Of a stretch of DNA of 64,000 bases, positions 16,386 through 25,926 are shown one piece after another. Under the pieces are notes generated by a model that ran no database searches, was not told the DNA's origin, and saw nothing but the letters and a program-made list of their open reading frames with translations. The DNA is from Parvicella tangerina (GTDB taxonomy: Bacteria > Bacteroidota > Bacteroidia > Flavobacteriales_D > Parvicellaceae), in the NCBI RefSeq assembly GCF_907165195.1, contig NZ_OU015584.1:310001-374000 (forward strand). Reading direction: 5' to 3'. Every line of letters begins with the position of its first letter. Within the stretch, counting starts at the first letter, position 1. The position numbers and the translations under genes are program-made.

Positions 16386-19160
16386 ATGATGAGATCAATA
16401 TTTTCCTCCTTAATTTTCCTGGTGGTTTCACAGGTGCTTGGGCAAACAAAGAAGGCAATCGACACAGACGCCTATTATGAATGGAAAACCATAAGTGGAG
16501 AGGAGATCTCACATTCAGGAAGATTAGTAGCTTACAAAGAGAATGCGTACAGAGGAAATGACACACTGGTGCTGTTGAAAAATGGAGAAGAGATTGAGCG
16601 ATGGGGACGCGTGAATAGGTTCTTTTTAGATCCAAATGACCGATATGTCGTTTTTCAGCAGACGCTCGATTACGATTCTCTCCGACAACTGAAGATTCGG
16701 GATGTGAATAAGAAGAAATGGCCAGCAGACTCTCTGGGGATTAAACTACTGGAATTGGACTCTACTTTTTGGTTAAAAGAGGTTGAGAGTTTTGCTACAG
16801 GAGAAGAGGGTAGCCTAATACTGGTAAGTCATACTGATAAGTTCAAAGTGCCTACTGCTGAGTCGAAGAAAACTAAAAAGAAAAAGTGTTTTCTCTTCAA
16901 GAGAAAGGAACCGAAACAAATAAAGGGCGATTCGGAGCTGGAAGGTACTGTGTTAACGATATTTGAAGCGACCAATACAACCATGAAGCAGGTTGAGCAC
17001 GTGCGCAACTTTGGTGTCAATAAAATGGGTACACATTTCAGTTATGTCAAGAACGAAAGAGTAGATACGCTGGTGGTTGATCAACTCTTTGTAGGAATGT
17101 TTGGTGGTGAAAAGCAAGTCTATGAGGTTGCGGGTGAGATCAGTAATCCAACCTGGTCGGAAGCTGGAAACTACCTTGCTTTCAATGTTACGGTAGATAC
17201 TTCTGAAGCAAAGAAACAGCAGCTATTTGTTTATGATTATGCCGCAGATAGCGTCTTCAGAATATTGGATACCGTAAGCGATCATTTTAAGAATTATCAG
17301 ACGGTTTCAGATCAACCTATACAGTTTTCTGAAGACGGGAGCAAATTATATTTTCAAGTAGGGATCAAGCCCTTGGTAGAACAAGACGACACGATTCCTG
17401 AGGATGAAAAAGCTAAGTTGGATATTTGGAGTTGGACAGATGGGGAAATACAACCACAACAGTTGAAGACAGTGAAGAAGGATGCGCTGGGTCTGGTTGA
17501 TTATGTTTATCACATTAAGGAGCAGCAGATAGTATCGCTACAAGATAGTTCGAGCCAGGCGATGCGCTATTACCAGAATAGAAATAGTAACTATGCCTTA
17601 CTTACTGATCAATCTCCGTACTTGCATGAAATGACCTGGGATTTTTGGTATTATGATCTTTATCGGGTAGATGTTCGAACAGGAGATAAAAAGTTGCTGA
17701 AGAAACATGTCTATGGTTGGCAATATTCACTTTCTCCAAGTGGAAAGTATTTCACTTTTTGGGACGCAGCTGACTCTTCTTGGCACCTACAAGATGTGGA
17801 TAGTGAATTCGAAATGAACCTAACCAAATCGATTGATGATGAATTTTACAAAAGAGATCACGATGTGCCAGCTCAAATTGGCGCAGCAGGAAGCGTTCAT
17901 TGGTTAATTGATGAGAAAGGGTGCGTGATAGAAAGCCAAAACGAAGTATGGATAGTTCCAATTCAGGGTAATCAATACAAACTTACTTACGGCAAAGAGA
18001 ATTTTGAAAGTTACGAGTTGTTAGAGCTTGATGAAGATGAGTTCTATGTTGATCACAATAAGGGCTTTTACCTGAAATCTTTCAATCACAAAACAAAGGC
18101 AGAGGGAATCTACCACTATGGAAAAGAAGGACTTAATAAAATGGGGGAATGGGATGCGAAGTTGATGACCATCAAACTATCTAAGAACAAAGAGCACATG
18201 CTATTGGAGAAGATGTCGTTTACAGAAAGTTATAACTTGTTTTTAGGAGATGCTATCCTTTCAGATCTTGAACAAGTGACCAACGTGAATCCTCAACAAG
18301 AGAATTACAAATGGGGGACGGTTGAGTTAGTCCACTGGAGGGATTACAAGGGTGATAGCGTAAATGGCTTGCTTTATAAGCCTGAGGACTTTGATCCCTC
18401 CAAAAAATATCCGATGATCGTTTATTTTTATGAACTCTATACGGATGATATTCATTTCTACTACCGTCCTAAGCCTACTGCTTCGATCATTTATCCAACG
18501 GAGTATGTAAGCAATGACTATATCGTATTCATTCCTGATATCCGATATGATATTGGTTACCCGGCCAAGAGTGCTTACAACGCAATTATGAGTGGAACAG
18601 ATGCCATGTTAAAAAAGTACCCCAATATCGATTCTACCAGAATGGGACTGCAAGGTCAGAGTTGGGGAGGTTATCAAACAGCTCAGATGGTTACGATGAC
18701 AAAAAGGTATAAGTGTGCAATGGCTGGAGCGCCTGTAAGTAATATGTTTAGTGCTTACGGGGGGGTGCGTTGGGGAAGTGGATTAAGCAGAACTTTCCAA
18801 TACGAAACTGGTCAGAGTAGAATAGGCGCAACGATTTGGGAGAGACCAGATCTATACACGGAGAACTCGCCATTGTTTCACCTGCCCAAAGTAGAAACGC
18901 CATTGTTGATCATGCACAATGACGGAGATGGTGCTGTTCCGTGGTATCAGGGGATAGAGCTATATCAGGGGTTGAGAAGGTTACAAAAACCAGTTTGGAT
19001 GTTGAATTATAATGACGATAAACACAACTTAATGAAAGATGCGAATAGAATGGATTTAAGCATTCGAATGCGAGCCTTTTTTGATCATTATCTAAAAAAT
19101 GAACCTGCACCAAAGTGGATGGTAGAAGGTGTCCCAGCAGTGAATAAAGGCCAAGACTGA
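16386..19160 (+). CDS. Secreted prolyl-oligopeptidase-family (S9) serine peptidase
   Basis: 924 aa. Signal peptide MMRSIFSSLIFLVVSQVLGQ, then a long beta-propeller-like region (about 30-650) with an unusual Lys-rich insert near residues 158-180 (KKTKKKKCFLFKRKEPKQIK). The C-terminal alpha/beta hydrolase has nucleophile motif GLQGQSWGGYQTAQMV (Ser near 760), the acid in MHNDGDGAVPWYQG and the His in NYNDDKHNLM. Upstream, VYFYELYTDDIHFYYRP and IRYDIGYPAKSAYNAI match the S9 fold. It is likely a periplasmic or surface peptidase removing dipeptides or oligopeptides. A TAATTTCG box (16374-16381) sits 4 nt before the ATG, so translation may begin at or very near the transcript start; the second ATG (16389) is an alternative. 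Confidence 0.9.
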   Translation: MMRSIFSSLIFLVVSQVLGQTKKAIDTDAYYEWKTISGEEISHSGRLVAYKENAYRGNDTLVLLKNGEEIERWGRVNRFFLDPNDRYVVFQQTLDYDSLRQLKIRDVNKKKWPADSLGIKLLELDSTFWLKEVESFATGEEGSLILVSHTDKFKVPTAESKKTKKKKCFLFKRKEPKQIKGDSELEGTVLTIFEATNTTMKQVEHVRNFGVNKMGTHFSYVKNERVDTLVVDQLFVGMFGGEKQVYEVAGEISNPTWSEAGNYLAFNVTVDTSEAKKQQLFVYDYAADSVFRILDTVSDHFKNYQTVSDQPIQFSEDGSKLYFQVGIKPLVEQDDTIPEDEKAKLDIWSWTDGEIQPQQLKTVKKDALGLVDYVYHIKEQQIVSLQDSSSQAMRYYQNRNSNYALLTDQSPYLHEMTWDFWYYDLYRVDVRTGDKKLLKKHVYGWQYSLSPSGKYFTFWDAADSSWHLQDVDSEFEMNLTKSIDDEFYKRDHDVPAQIGAAGSVHWLIDEKGCVIESQNEVWIVPIQGNQYKLTYGKENFESYELLELDEDEFYVDHNKGFYLKSFNHKTKAEGIYHYGKEGLNKMGEWDAKLMTIKLSKNKEHMLLEKMSFTESYNLFLGDAILSDLEQVTNVNPQQENYKWGTVELVHWRDYKGDSVNGLLYKPEDFDPSKKYPMIVYFYELYTDDIHFYYRPKPTASIIYPTEYVSNDYIVFIPDIRYDIGYPAKSAYNAIMSGTDAMLKKYPNIDSTRMGLQGQSWGGYQTAQMVTMTKRYKCAMAGAPVSNMFSAYGGVRWGSGLSRTFQYETGQSRIGATIWERPDLYTENSPLFHLPKVETPLLIMHNDGDGAVPWYQGIELYQGLRRLQKPVWMLNYNDDKHNLMKDANRMDLSIRMRAFFDHYLKNEPAPKWMVEGVPAVNKGQD

Positions 19161-19248
19161 TTTCGTCATTGATTTGGTCCGTTTCAAACAAAAAACGGCA
19201 CCTTTTTATTTATATAGCGTCATTATTGTAACAAAATCAAGAAAAACT

Positions 19249-20169
19249 ATGAAAAACCTATTTCTAATTTTCACTCTGCTAATGCTGTTGCCATTTTCGT
19301 TAAGTGCACAACCTCCTGTTGCGCAGATTTGTTTGGTCACAGTGGACACCTCTCTAACGCACAATGTAGTCGTTTGGGAAAGAGCAGATCAGGTTTCATT
19401 GCATCCAATTGATAGTATGTATATCTATAGAAGAGTGCCAGGAACTGGAGATTCGTTGATTGCTGTTGTTGACTACGATTCGCTCAGTGAGTATCATGAT
19501 TATGACGCTAACCCTAACTTAAAGCCATATCTCTACAGGATAGCAGCAAAAGATGATCAAGGAAGTCTTGGGCCTCAAAGTTTACCGCATACCACAATGC
19601 ATTTTGTAGCGGTAGAAAATGGTTCGGGTGAGTTTTGGTTAAAATGGACGCCCTACGTTGGGAGACAAATTGATTACTATCAATGTTGGGATATGACCAC
19701 CACTCCACAAACGCCTGATTTGATCAATGCTACTGTAGATGATCAGGATACTTCATGGCAATTTATGAGTGCACAACCTGGAACTTATGAGATGAAAGTG
19801 GATGTTTCCTGGATTGCTGGATGTACCTCAACAAAAGCAAACCATAATACCACAAGATCTAACAAAGCAACCGGCATATTTACGGGCACAGGAGGAACTG
19901 CAACAGTTGAAGAAGAAGCTCTTCAGGAAGTTTATGCTGCTCCAAACCCAACAAGTGATGTGGTTCGAGTTACATTTAGTTCATCAACCTGGACACCAAT
20001 AAAGATCAAGGTGATGGATGTCAATGGACGAATTATTCGAGAGTATCCAGAAATGAAGGTTATGGGACAGTACCATCAAGATATTGACCTTTCTGACCTT
20101 AGCTCAGGTATTTACAACGTTTTACTGGATAATGGTAAAGTGAAGTCTTTGAGAGTTGTCAAAAACTAA
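19249..20169 (+). CDS. Secreted protein with T9SS type A sorting domain
   Basis: 306 aa from the ATG at 19249, which gives the signal peptide MKNLFLIFTLLMLLPFSLSA; an in-frame upstream start would only add an unlikely leader. The middle resembles fibronectin type III-like modules (SMYIYRRVPGTGDSLIAVVD, YLYRIAAKDDQGSLG, FWLKWTPYVG). The last 85 residues are the type A sorting tail: YAAPNPTSDVVRVTFSS, KIKVMDVNGRIIREYP and LSSGIYNVLLDNGKVKSLRV, ending KN. The protein should be exported by the type IX system and processed or attached at the surface. Function beyond that is unknown. It follows the S9 peptidase by 88 bp on the same strand. Confidence 0.85.
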   Translation: MKNLFLIFTLLMLLPFSLSAQPPVAQICLVTVDTSLTHNVVVWERADQVSLHPIDSMYIYRRVPGTGDSLIAVVDYDSLSEYHDYDANPNLKPYLYRIAAKDDQGSLGPQSLPHTTMHFVAVENGSGEFWLKWTPYVGRQIDYYQCWDMTTTPQTPDLINATVDDQDTSWQFMSAQPGTYEMKVDVSWIAGCTSTKANHNTTRSNKATGIFTGTGGTATVEEEALQEVYAAPNPTSDVVRVTFSSSTWTPIKIKVMDVNGRIIREYPEMKVMGQYHQDIDLSDLSSGIYNVLLDNGKVKSLRVVKN

Positions 20170-20201
20170 CACCTGATTACATAAACATACTAGAATGCGA
20201 T

Positions 20202-20209
20202 TATCTTTG
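20202..20209 (+). promoter_or_regulatory. TAnnTTTG -7 box just before a start codon
   Basis: TATCTTTG, 6 nt before the ATG at 20216. Its position inside the longer possible reading frame (from 20195) argues that 20216 is the true start of the phosphatase gene. Confidence 0.45.
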
Positions 20210-20215
20210 TTAGAC

Positions 20216-23200
20216 ATGACACGGGTAATCGCATTTTTATTGGTACTTTTTCTTTGCCAAACGTCCATGATGGCTCAGCGTGACTTTTCTATTCATGGAT
20301 CCCTCAAAGTGGCCAACTACACCCAAAAAGTTTATAAAGCAAACCCTCAAATCTTTTCGATTTCGCAAAGTAAAGAAGGAGTGATGTTTTTTGCTAATCA
20401 GCGCGGAGTGTTAGAATATGATGGTGAAACCTGGAAAACACATGAACTTCCGAATAAGGCGGAGAGCTTCAACCTGATCAATTCCCCTCGCTTTTTAGTA
20501 GTGAGCACCTCAGGTTTAGGAGAGTTCGTAATTAACGATGTTGGTGAGTTTGTTTATGAAAGTAGAAATGAGCATTTGCCGCAGAACAAGGAGTTTTATA
20601 ATGTGCTTGAATACAAAGGACAATTCATAGTTTCAAACTTTGATGGCTTTTATGTGTTGAACGAAGATTTTGAAATCATTAATCAATACATTAACAAGGA
20701 TGGTTCGATTGGGGACATCTCTGCTGCGGGTGATTTCCTATACTTTTTGGGAGAGAATAATGACATTGTTAGATATGATGGGGAGTCGTTTGAAGTCTAC
20801 TTAAAAAACCCGTTTGAACTGGACAATCCTGTGGTCTCCGTTTTTGATTTCAATGGCGAACATCTTTTAATTACGCAGAACGGAAGGATTTTTGGTCAAT
20901 ATGGAGAATCGGTGTATGAGGTTTTTTCGGATGAAAATTTAACCGTGAAGTCTGCTGTGGCAATTGATAATAAGTTTATTTCTATCGGAACTTATGTGGA
21001 TGGAGTGATCATTTTAAACAGGATGTTTGAACCGGTTTATAAGGTCAATACAGCAAAAGGACTCAATGATGGAACGATCTTGAGTCAATTTGTTGATTCA
21101 GAGAACAACCTTTGGCTGGGAACGTCTAACGGGATATCTAAAGTGGATCTGATGTCTCCAGTTATGACTTACCAGAACTTATTTGACGAGGCTACTATAG
21201 AAGATCTAGCTGTATATGATGAGCGTCTCTTCATGGCAACAGGTGGGGGTGCGTATGAATTCGGAGTAGATGGCAAAATATCCAAGATCAAAGGAATTGT
21301 GGATGACTGCTATGGACTAAAAACGATAGAGGTAGGAGGAAGCAAAAGTCTTTTTATCTCAGCATTGTTAGATCTTTATACGTATGATGGGTCAGAAGTG
21401 ACTTCCATTTCACAAGGAGGCCCCTACAATGTTATTCAGTCTCCTCTAGATTCTAATCAACTGGTTGTTTTACATTATGATGGATTACAACTACTTGAAT
21501 ATCAAAATGGAAGATACAATGAATTGAAATATGTTCAGAATTTTAGTAATGGCGAACCGTTTAATTTCGTTATCTCTTCAACCGGAGATATCTGGATCGG
21601 AACGAAACCAAATGATGGGGTTTACAGGGTGAAATTAGAGGACCTACTGGTGGAGAAAGAGCCAGAATTCGATCGATTCTACAAAGACCAAGGACTTCCA
21701 GAAGGACAGACTTATCTTTTTGACTATGAGGGACATATTTTTTGTGCCACTGACTATGGTGTGTATAAGTACGAGAGCGGTAATTTTCAGGTAACAACTG
21801 AATTTGGTGTTGACTTTTCGACTACAGGTCAGGGAGTTCATCGCATCAATGCTGATCCAGCGGGCAATGTTTGGATGGTGTTGTTTAATGATGATGAGAA
21901 CACCTATGAGATTGGATATGCTGCAAAGGAGGAAGGTTTCAAATGGCATTCAGAGTTTTTTTCAGGCTATGATGAGTATATTGTCCATACCATGTATCAC
22001 CAAAATGAGCACGTATCTTGGTTGGGTGGTCCAGGTGGGTTAATGAGATTCGATAAGCGAAGAGTGACACCAGCAAATGCTTCATTCAGTACACTGATCA
22101 GAAGTGTGAGTTTTGGAGGTGAACTATTGTTTGGGGGAAACGGAACTCAAAACGATGTTTATGAACTGCCCTATGGCTCTAAGGATAAACTAGAATTTAG
22201 CTTTGCTGCGAATACGTTTAAGTCAGAGGATAAAACGCAGTATTCATGGATGATGGTAGGCTTTGATGATGACTGGTCTGATTGGTCATCCATGACGAAA
22301 GAAGATTACTCCCTTTTAGAAGGAACCTACACGTTTAAAGTTAGAGCTAAGAATGCGAACGGAGAAATATCAGAAGAAGCAACCTTTTCTTTTACCATAT
22401 TACCGCCATGGTATAGGACTTGGTGGGCCTATCTGTTATTTTTCGTAGTGTTAGTAGTTGTGATTTATGTGTTGATCCGTTTGAGTATTCATCGTGTTAA
22501 GCAGCAAAACATTAAACTGGAGCAGATTGTTGAGCAGCGAACGGAGGAGGTTGTAGCCCAAAAAGCTGAAGCTGAAAAGCAGCGAGATATTGCAGAACAC
22601 CAGAAGCATCTTGTCGAAGAAAAGAATATGGAAATTCTGGACTCCATCAGCTATGCAAAACGATTGCAAGAGGCAATCCTCACACCTGTAAAGACGATCT
22701 ATGAAACATTTGAAGAGTCCTTCATCTTGTATTTGCCAAAAGATATTGTGGCCGGTGATTTCTATTGGACAAATTTGGCGAAGCTCAATAACAGAGAAGA
22801 AAGAGATATGATCGCAGCAGCTGACTGTACAGGGCATGGCGTTCCAGGAGCGATGGTAAGTGTGGTATGTAGTAATGCATTAGACCGAAGTGTAAAGGAG
22901 TTTGGACTGACGAACCCAGGAGAAGTTCTTGATAAAACGACTGATTTGGTCATTGAAACTTTCGAGAAGTCCGAAGATGAGGTAAAGGATGGTATGGATA
23001 TTTCACTATGCTCTTTTGTGAAAAAAGAAGATCATACTGCCTTGCAATATGCGGGTGCCAATAACAGTTTATGGATCGTTTCCAAACGAAAAGAGATTGT
23101 CGTCAATGGGGAAACTCAACTTCCAGTTCTAGATGAAAATGGCATAAACCTCTTTGAAGTAAGAGCTACCAAACAACCTGTTGGAAAGTACATGGAGCGT

Positions 23201-23452
23201 AAACCGTTTGAGAATAATACTTTGAAACTTCAAAAAGGTGATACCGTCTATATGTTTACGGATGGATACGCAGACCAATTTGGAGGCCCAAAAGGGAAGA
23301 AATATAAGTACAAACCTTTCAAGCGCTTCTTGATTTCTGTTTTTGAAAAAGACCTACAAGCCCAAATGACTGCTTTGAATGAAGAATTTAATCGTTGGAA
23401 GGGGGAGTATGAACAGATTGATGATGTGTGTGTGATTGGGGTGAGAATATAA
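20216..23452 (+). CDS. Propeller-sensor SpoIIE/PP2C-family protein phosphatase
   Basis: 1078 aa from the ATG at 20216 (signal peptide TRVIAFLLVLFLCQTSMMAQ). Residues about 30-650 form a two-component-regulator-type beta-propeller (repeats such as NLWLGTSNGISKVDL and GDIWIGTKPNDGVYRVKL), then a Y_Y_Y domain, a membrane segment at about 732-755 (WWAYLLFFVVLVVVIYVLIR), a coiled coil (QNIKLEQIVEQRTEEVVAQK) and a SpoIIE phosphatase domain from about 830. The phosphatase has metal-site motifs DIVAGDFYW, AAADCTGHGVPGAMVS, DGMDISLC and the end QIDDVCVIGVRI. So a periplasmic sensor drives a cytosolic Ser/Thr phosphatase, typically acting on anti-sigma-type regulators. A paralog follows 62 bp on. Confidence 0.9.
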   Translation: MTRVIAFLLVLFLCQTSMMAQRDFSIHGSLKVANYTQKVYKANPQIFSISQSKEGVMFFANQRGVLEYDGETWKTHELPNKAESFNLINSPRFLVVSTSGLGEFVINDVGEFVYESRNEHLPQNKEFYNVLEYKGQFIVSNFDGFYVLNEDFEIINQYINKDGSIGDISAAGDFLYFLGENNDIVRYDGESFEVYLKNPFELDNPVVSVFDFNGEHLLITQNGRIFGQYGESVYEVFSDENLTVKSAVAIDNKFISIGTYVDGVIILNRMFEPVYKVNTAKGLNDGTILSQFVDSENNLWLGTSNGISKVDLMSPVMTYQNLFDEATIEDLAVYDERLFMATGGGAYEFGVDGKISKIKGIVDDCYGLKTIEVGGSKSLFISALLDLYTYDGSEVTSISQGGPYNVIQSPLDSNQLVVLHYDGLQLLEYQNGRYNELKYVQNFSNGEPFNFVISSTGDIWIGTKPNDGVYRVKLEDLLVEKEPEFDRFYKDQGLPEGQTYLFDYEGHIFCATDYGVYKYESGNFQVTTEFGVDFSTTGQGVHRINADPAGNVWMVLFNDDENTYEIGYAAKEEGFKWHSEFFSGYDEYIVHTMYHQNEHVSWLGGPGGLMRFDKRRVTPANASFSTLIRSVSFGGELLFGGNGTQNDVYELPYGSKDKLEFSFAANTFKSEDKTQYSWMMVGFDDDWSDWSSMTKEDYSLLEGTYTFKVRAKNANGEISEEATFSFTILPPWYRTWWAYLLFFVVLVVVIYVLIRLSIHRVKQQNIKLEQIVEQRTEEVVAQKAEAEKQRDIAEHQKHLVEEKNMEILDSISYAKRLQEAILTPVKTIYETFEESFILYLPKDIVAGDFYWTNLAKLNNREERDMIAAADCTGHGVPGAMVSVVCSNALDRSVKEFGLTNPGEVLDKTTDLVIETFEKSEDEVKDGMDISLCSFVKKEDHTALQYAGANNSLWIVSKRKEIVVNGETQLPVLDENGINLFEVRATKQPVGKYMERKPFENNTLKLQKGDTVYMFTDGYADQFGGPKGKKYKYKPFKRFLISVFEKDLQAQMTALNEEFNRWKGEYEQIDDVCVIGVRI

Positions 23453-23514
23453 TAATTACCGCTTTAAACAATTTAACAACTGCTTCGAAACTTATGATTC
23501 AGCCCTTTGTTTCA

Positions 23515-25893
23515 ATGGAAATTAGAAGTCTTCTCATGCTAATACTTCTAGTATCATACGCTTTTATAGGAAGTTCACAAATGAGCGTTCAAGAGCAAAT
23601 GAAAGTAGACTCTCTCAAAGAAGTGGTTGCTTTAGGTGAAAACGATACAGTAATAATCAATGCGCTTTCAGCTTGGGATAACATCATATATTCCTATGAT
23701 CCAGAGTTAGATTTACTGTTGAATATGAAAATTGATAGTATAGCAACTAAAAACCTCAATGAAAAGTTAAATGCTAAAGAGAAGAATAAGTTCATAAATT
23801 CGAAGGTGTTTGCACTAAACAACATTGGAGTCTATTTCGAGATGTATGAAGATTACGACTCCGCGCTCTATTACTACAAACAAAGTTTAAGTTTTGCACT
23901 TGAAAATGAGCAAAAAGAATCAATTGCAAGGAGCCTATCCAATATAGGTGCAATTTATGAAGTAGAATATAACTATGCATTGGCAGTTCAGTACTACAAA
24001 GATGCAATTGAGGTTTACAAGGAGATAGGAGAGAAAAATCACCAGGCGGCAATGCTGTTAAATGCTGGGGTTATTTTTGAGATACAAGGGGATCATTCGA
24101 CAGCTATTGACTATTATATGAACAGTTTGGTTTTGTATGACCAATCTGGAAATAAGTATGGTATGGCGGCAGCACAAAACAATATTGCTATTCTCTATGA
24201 ATTTCAAGGAGATTTGGAGAAGGCATTGGAATACTATGAAAAGAGTCTGTCTCTAAGAAGGGAGATTGAAGATCTAGCAGGAGTTGCAAAGTCACTAAAT
24301 AATATCGGGGCAATTTACAGGAAGTTGGGAGACCATAAACAAGCGATTTCCTTGTATAATGAAAGTTTGGAGATTAAGCAGGAGCTAAACGATAAAAAAG
24401 GAATCGCTCACACGTTGAAGAATATTGGATTTATCTATCATAGTCAAGAGGATTATAGTTCTGCGATTGATTTCTATATGCAAAGTCTGACAATGCGGAA
24501 AGAGATTGGTGATCAGGAAGGTATTTGTAGTTCATACATTAGTCTCGGTGAAGTATACATGACGCAAGGCCTTTACTCAAAAGCTTTAATTTGCGGAGAT
24601 AGCGCATTAAATATAGGACTTAACATTGGTGCAGCTGTTGAGATTTCCGCTGCTGCCAAGCTTTTATGGCAAGTGAATAAATACCTCTACCAATATGATG
24701 AAAGCTTAAGCATGTTTGAACTATACGTTGAGTACCAGGACTCAGTGCTAAGTGAAGAAAATCAAAAAGCTATTATTCAACAACAATTTAAGTATGAGTA
24801 TGGAAAGAAAGCGGCAGCAGACTCGATCAAAGCACTTGAGGAAGCCAAGGTGCAAGACGCACTATTAGCTGCAGAAAAGGCGGAAACTGAAAAGCAGAAA
24901 GCGCAGGTAAAGCAACAAGAGCAGCAGAAGTATTATTTGTTTGGTGGACTAGCTTTAGCATTATTGTTTGGAGGGTTTATCTTCAATCGTTTTCGAGTTG
25001 CGAGTAAGCAAAAAAACATTATTGAAGAGCAAAAAGTGGTCGTAGAACAACAGAAAGCAGCTGTAGAAGAACAGAAAGTTGAATTGGAATATACCCACCA
25101 ACAACTGGAGGAACATCACAAAGAAATTGCGGACAGTATTATGTATGCTAAACGTATTCAAGAAGCAATCATGCCTTCAATGAGTGCAATGGGTGCTGCC
25201 TTGAAAGATGGGTTCGTATTATATTTACCTAAAGATGTAGTTGCCGGTGATTTCTTCTGGATGGAATCCTTAACGGATGCTTTAGGTTCTGAAGGCGAAG
25301 TAGTCTATTTCGCAGCAGCAGATTGCACGGGTCATGGTGTTCCCGGGGCGATGGTAAGTGTGGTGTGTAGCAATGCTTTGAACAAGGCTTTGCTAGAAGA
25401 AGGCATCAGAGATACCGGAAAACTGCTGGACAGAACGAGAGAAATCGTGATTGATCGTTTGGCCAAGAGTGGTGGAGAAGTAAAAGATGGGATGGATATA
25501 TCGTTGTGCGCACTAAACCGCACAACTCGGGAATTAAAGTGGTCTGGGGCTAATAATCCGCTTTGGATCTTACGCAAAGGGGCTTTAGAATTTGAGGAGA
25601 TAAAAGCAAATAAGCAACCAATTGGTTTGTATCATGACCCGCAACCTTTTGCCACTCATCAAATCAATTTAAACGAAGGTGACTCGATATACGTGTTTAC
25701 AGATGGTTACCAAGATCAGTTCGGTGGTCCTAAGGGCAAAAAGTTCAAAGCAAAACAACTTAAGGAGCTGATTATTCAAAACCAATACTTATCCATGGAT
25801 GAGCAGTTGAAACAGCTGAAAAGTAAATTCATAGAATGGAAGGGAGAGGTAGAACAAATCGATGATGTATGTGTAATTGGTGTAAGGGTTTAA
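23515..25893 (+). CDS. TPR-sensor SpoIIE/PP2C-family protein phosphatase
   Basis: 792 aa from the ATG at 23515, giving the signal peptide MEIRSLLMLILLVSYAFIGS; longer in-frame starts overlap the previous gene. About seven tetratricopeptide repeats cover residues 95-400 (for example ALEYYEKSLSLRREIEDLAG and AISLYNESLEIKQELNDKKG), then a membrane segment at about 472-490 (YYLFGGLALALLFGGFIF), a coiled coil (EEQKVVVEQQKAAVEEQKVE) and a SpoIIE domain with DVVAGDFFW, AAADCTGHGVPGAMVS, DGMDISLCAL and QIDDVCVIGVRV. The phosphatase half closely matches the preceding gene, even in SYAKRLQEAI versus MYAKRIQEAI at its entry, so the pair arose by duplication with exchange of the sensory half. Probably co-transcribed. 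Confidence 0.9.
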   Translation: MEIRSLLMLILLVSYAFIGSSQMSVQEQMKVDSLKEVVALGENDTVIINALSAWDNIIYSYDPELDLLLNMKIDSIATKNLNEKLNAKEKNKFINSKVFALNNIGVYFEMYEDYDSALYYYKQSLSFALENEQKESIARSLSNIGAIYEVEYNYALAVQYYKDAIEVYKEIGEKNHQAAMLLNAGVIFEIQGDHSTAIDYYMNSLVLYDQSGNKYGMAAAQNNIAILYEFQGDLEKALEYYEKSLSLRREIEDLAGVAKSLNNIGAIYRKLGDHKQAISLYNESLEIKQELNDKKGIAHTLKNIGFIYHSQEDYSSAIDFYMQSLTMRKEIGDQEGICSSYISLGEVYMTQGLYSKALICGDSALNIGLNIGAAVEISAAAKLLWQVNKYLYQYDESLSMFELYVEYQDSVLSEENQKAIIQQQFKYEYGKKAAADSIKALEEAKVQDALLAAEKAETEKQKAQVKQQEQQKYYLFGGLALALLFGGFIFNRFRVASKQKNIIEEQKVVVEQQKAAVEEQKVELEYTHQQLEEHHKEIADSIMYAKRIQEAIMPSMSAMGAALKDGFVLYLPKDVVAGDFFWMESLTDALGSEGEVVYFAAADCTGHGVPGAMVSVVCSNALNKALLEEGIRDTGKLLDRTREIVIDRLAKSGGEVKDGMDISLCALNRTTRELKWSGANNPLWILRKGALEFEEIKANKQPIGLYHDPQPFATHQINLNEGDSIYVFTDGYQDQFGGPKGKKFKAKQLKELIIQNQYLSMDEQLKQLKSKFIEWKGEVEQIDDVCVIGVRV

Positions 25894-25926
25894 ATGTTAA
25901 CCCTCATCTTTCATCTTTCTGATTTC

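Noticed and set aside
20195-20215. Upstream start of the propeller phosphatase
   Set aside because: A TAnnTTTG box lies inside this leader, and the ATG at 20216 gives a better signal peptide.
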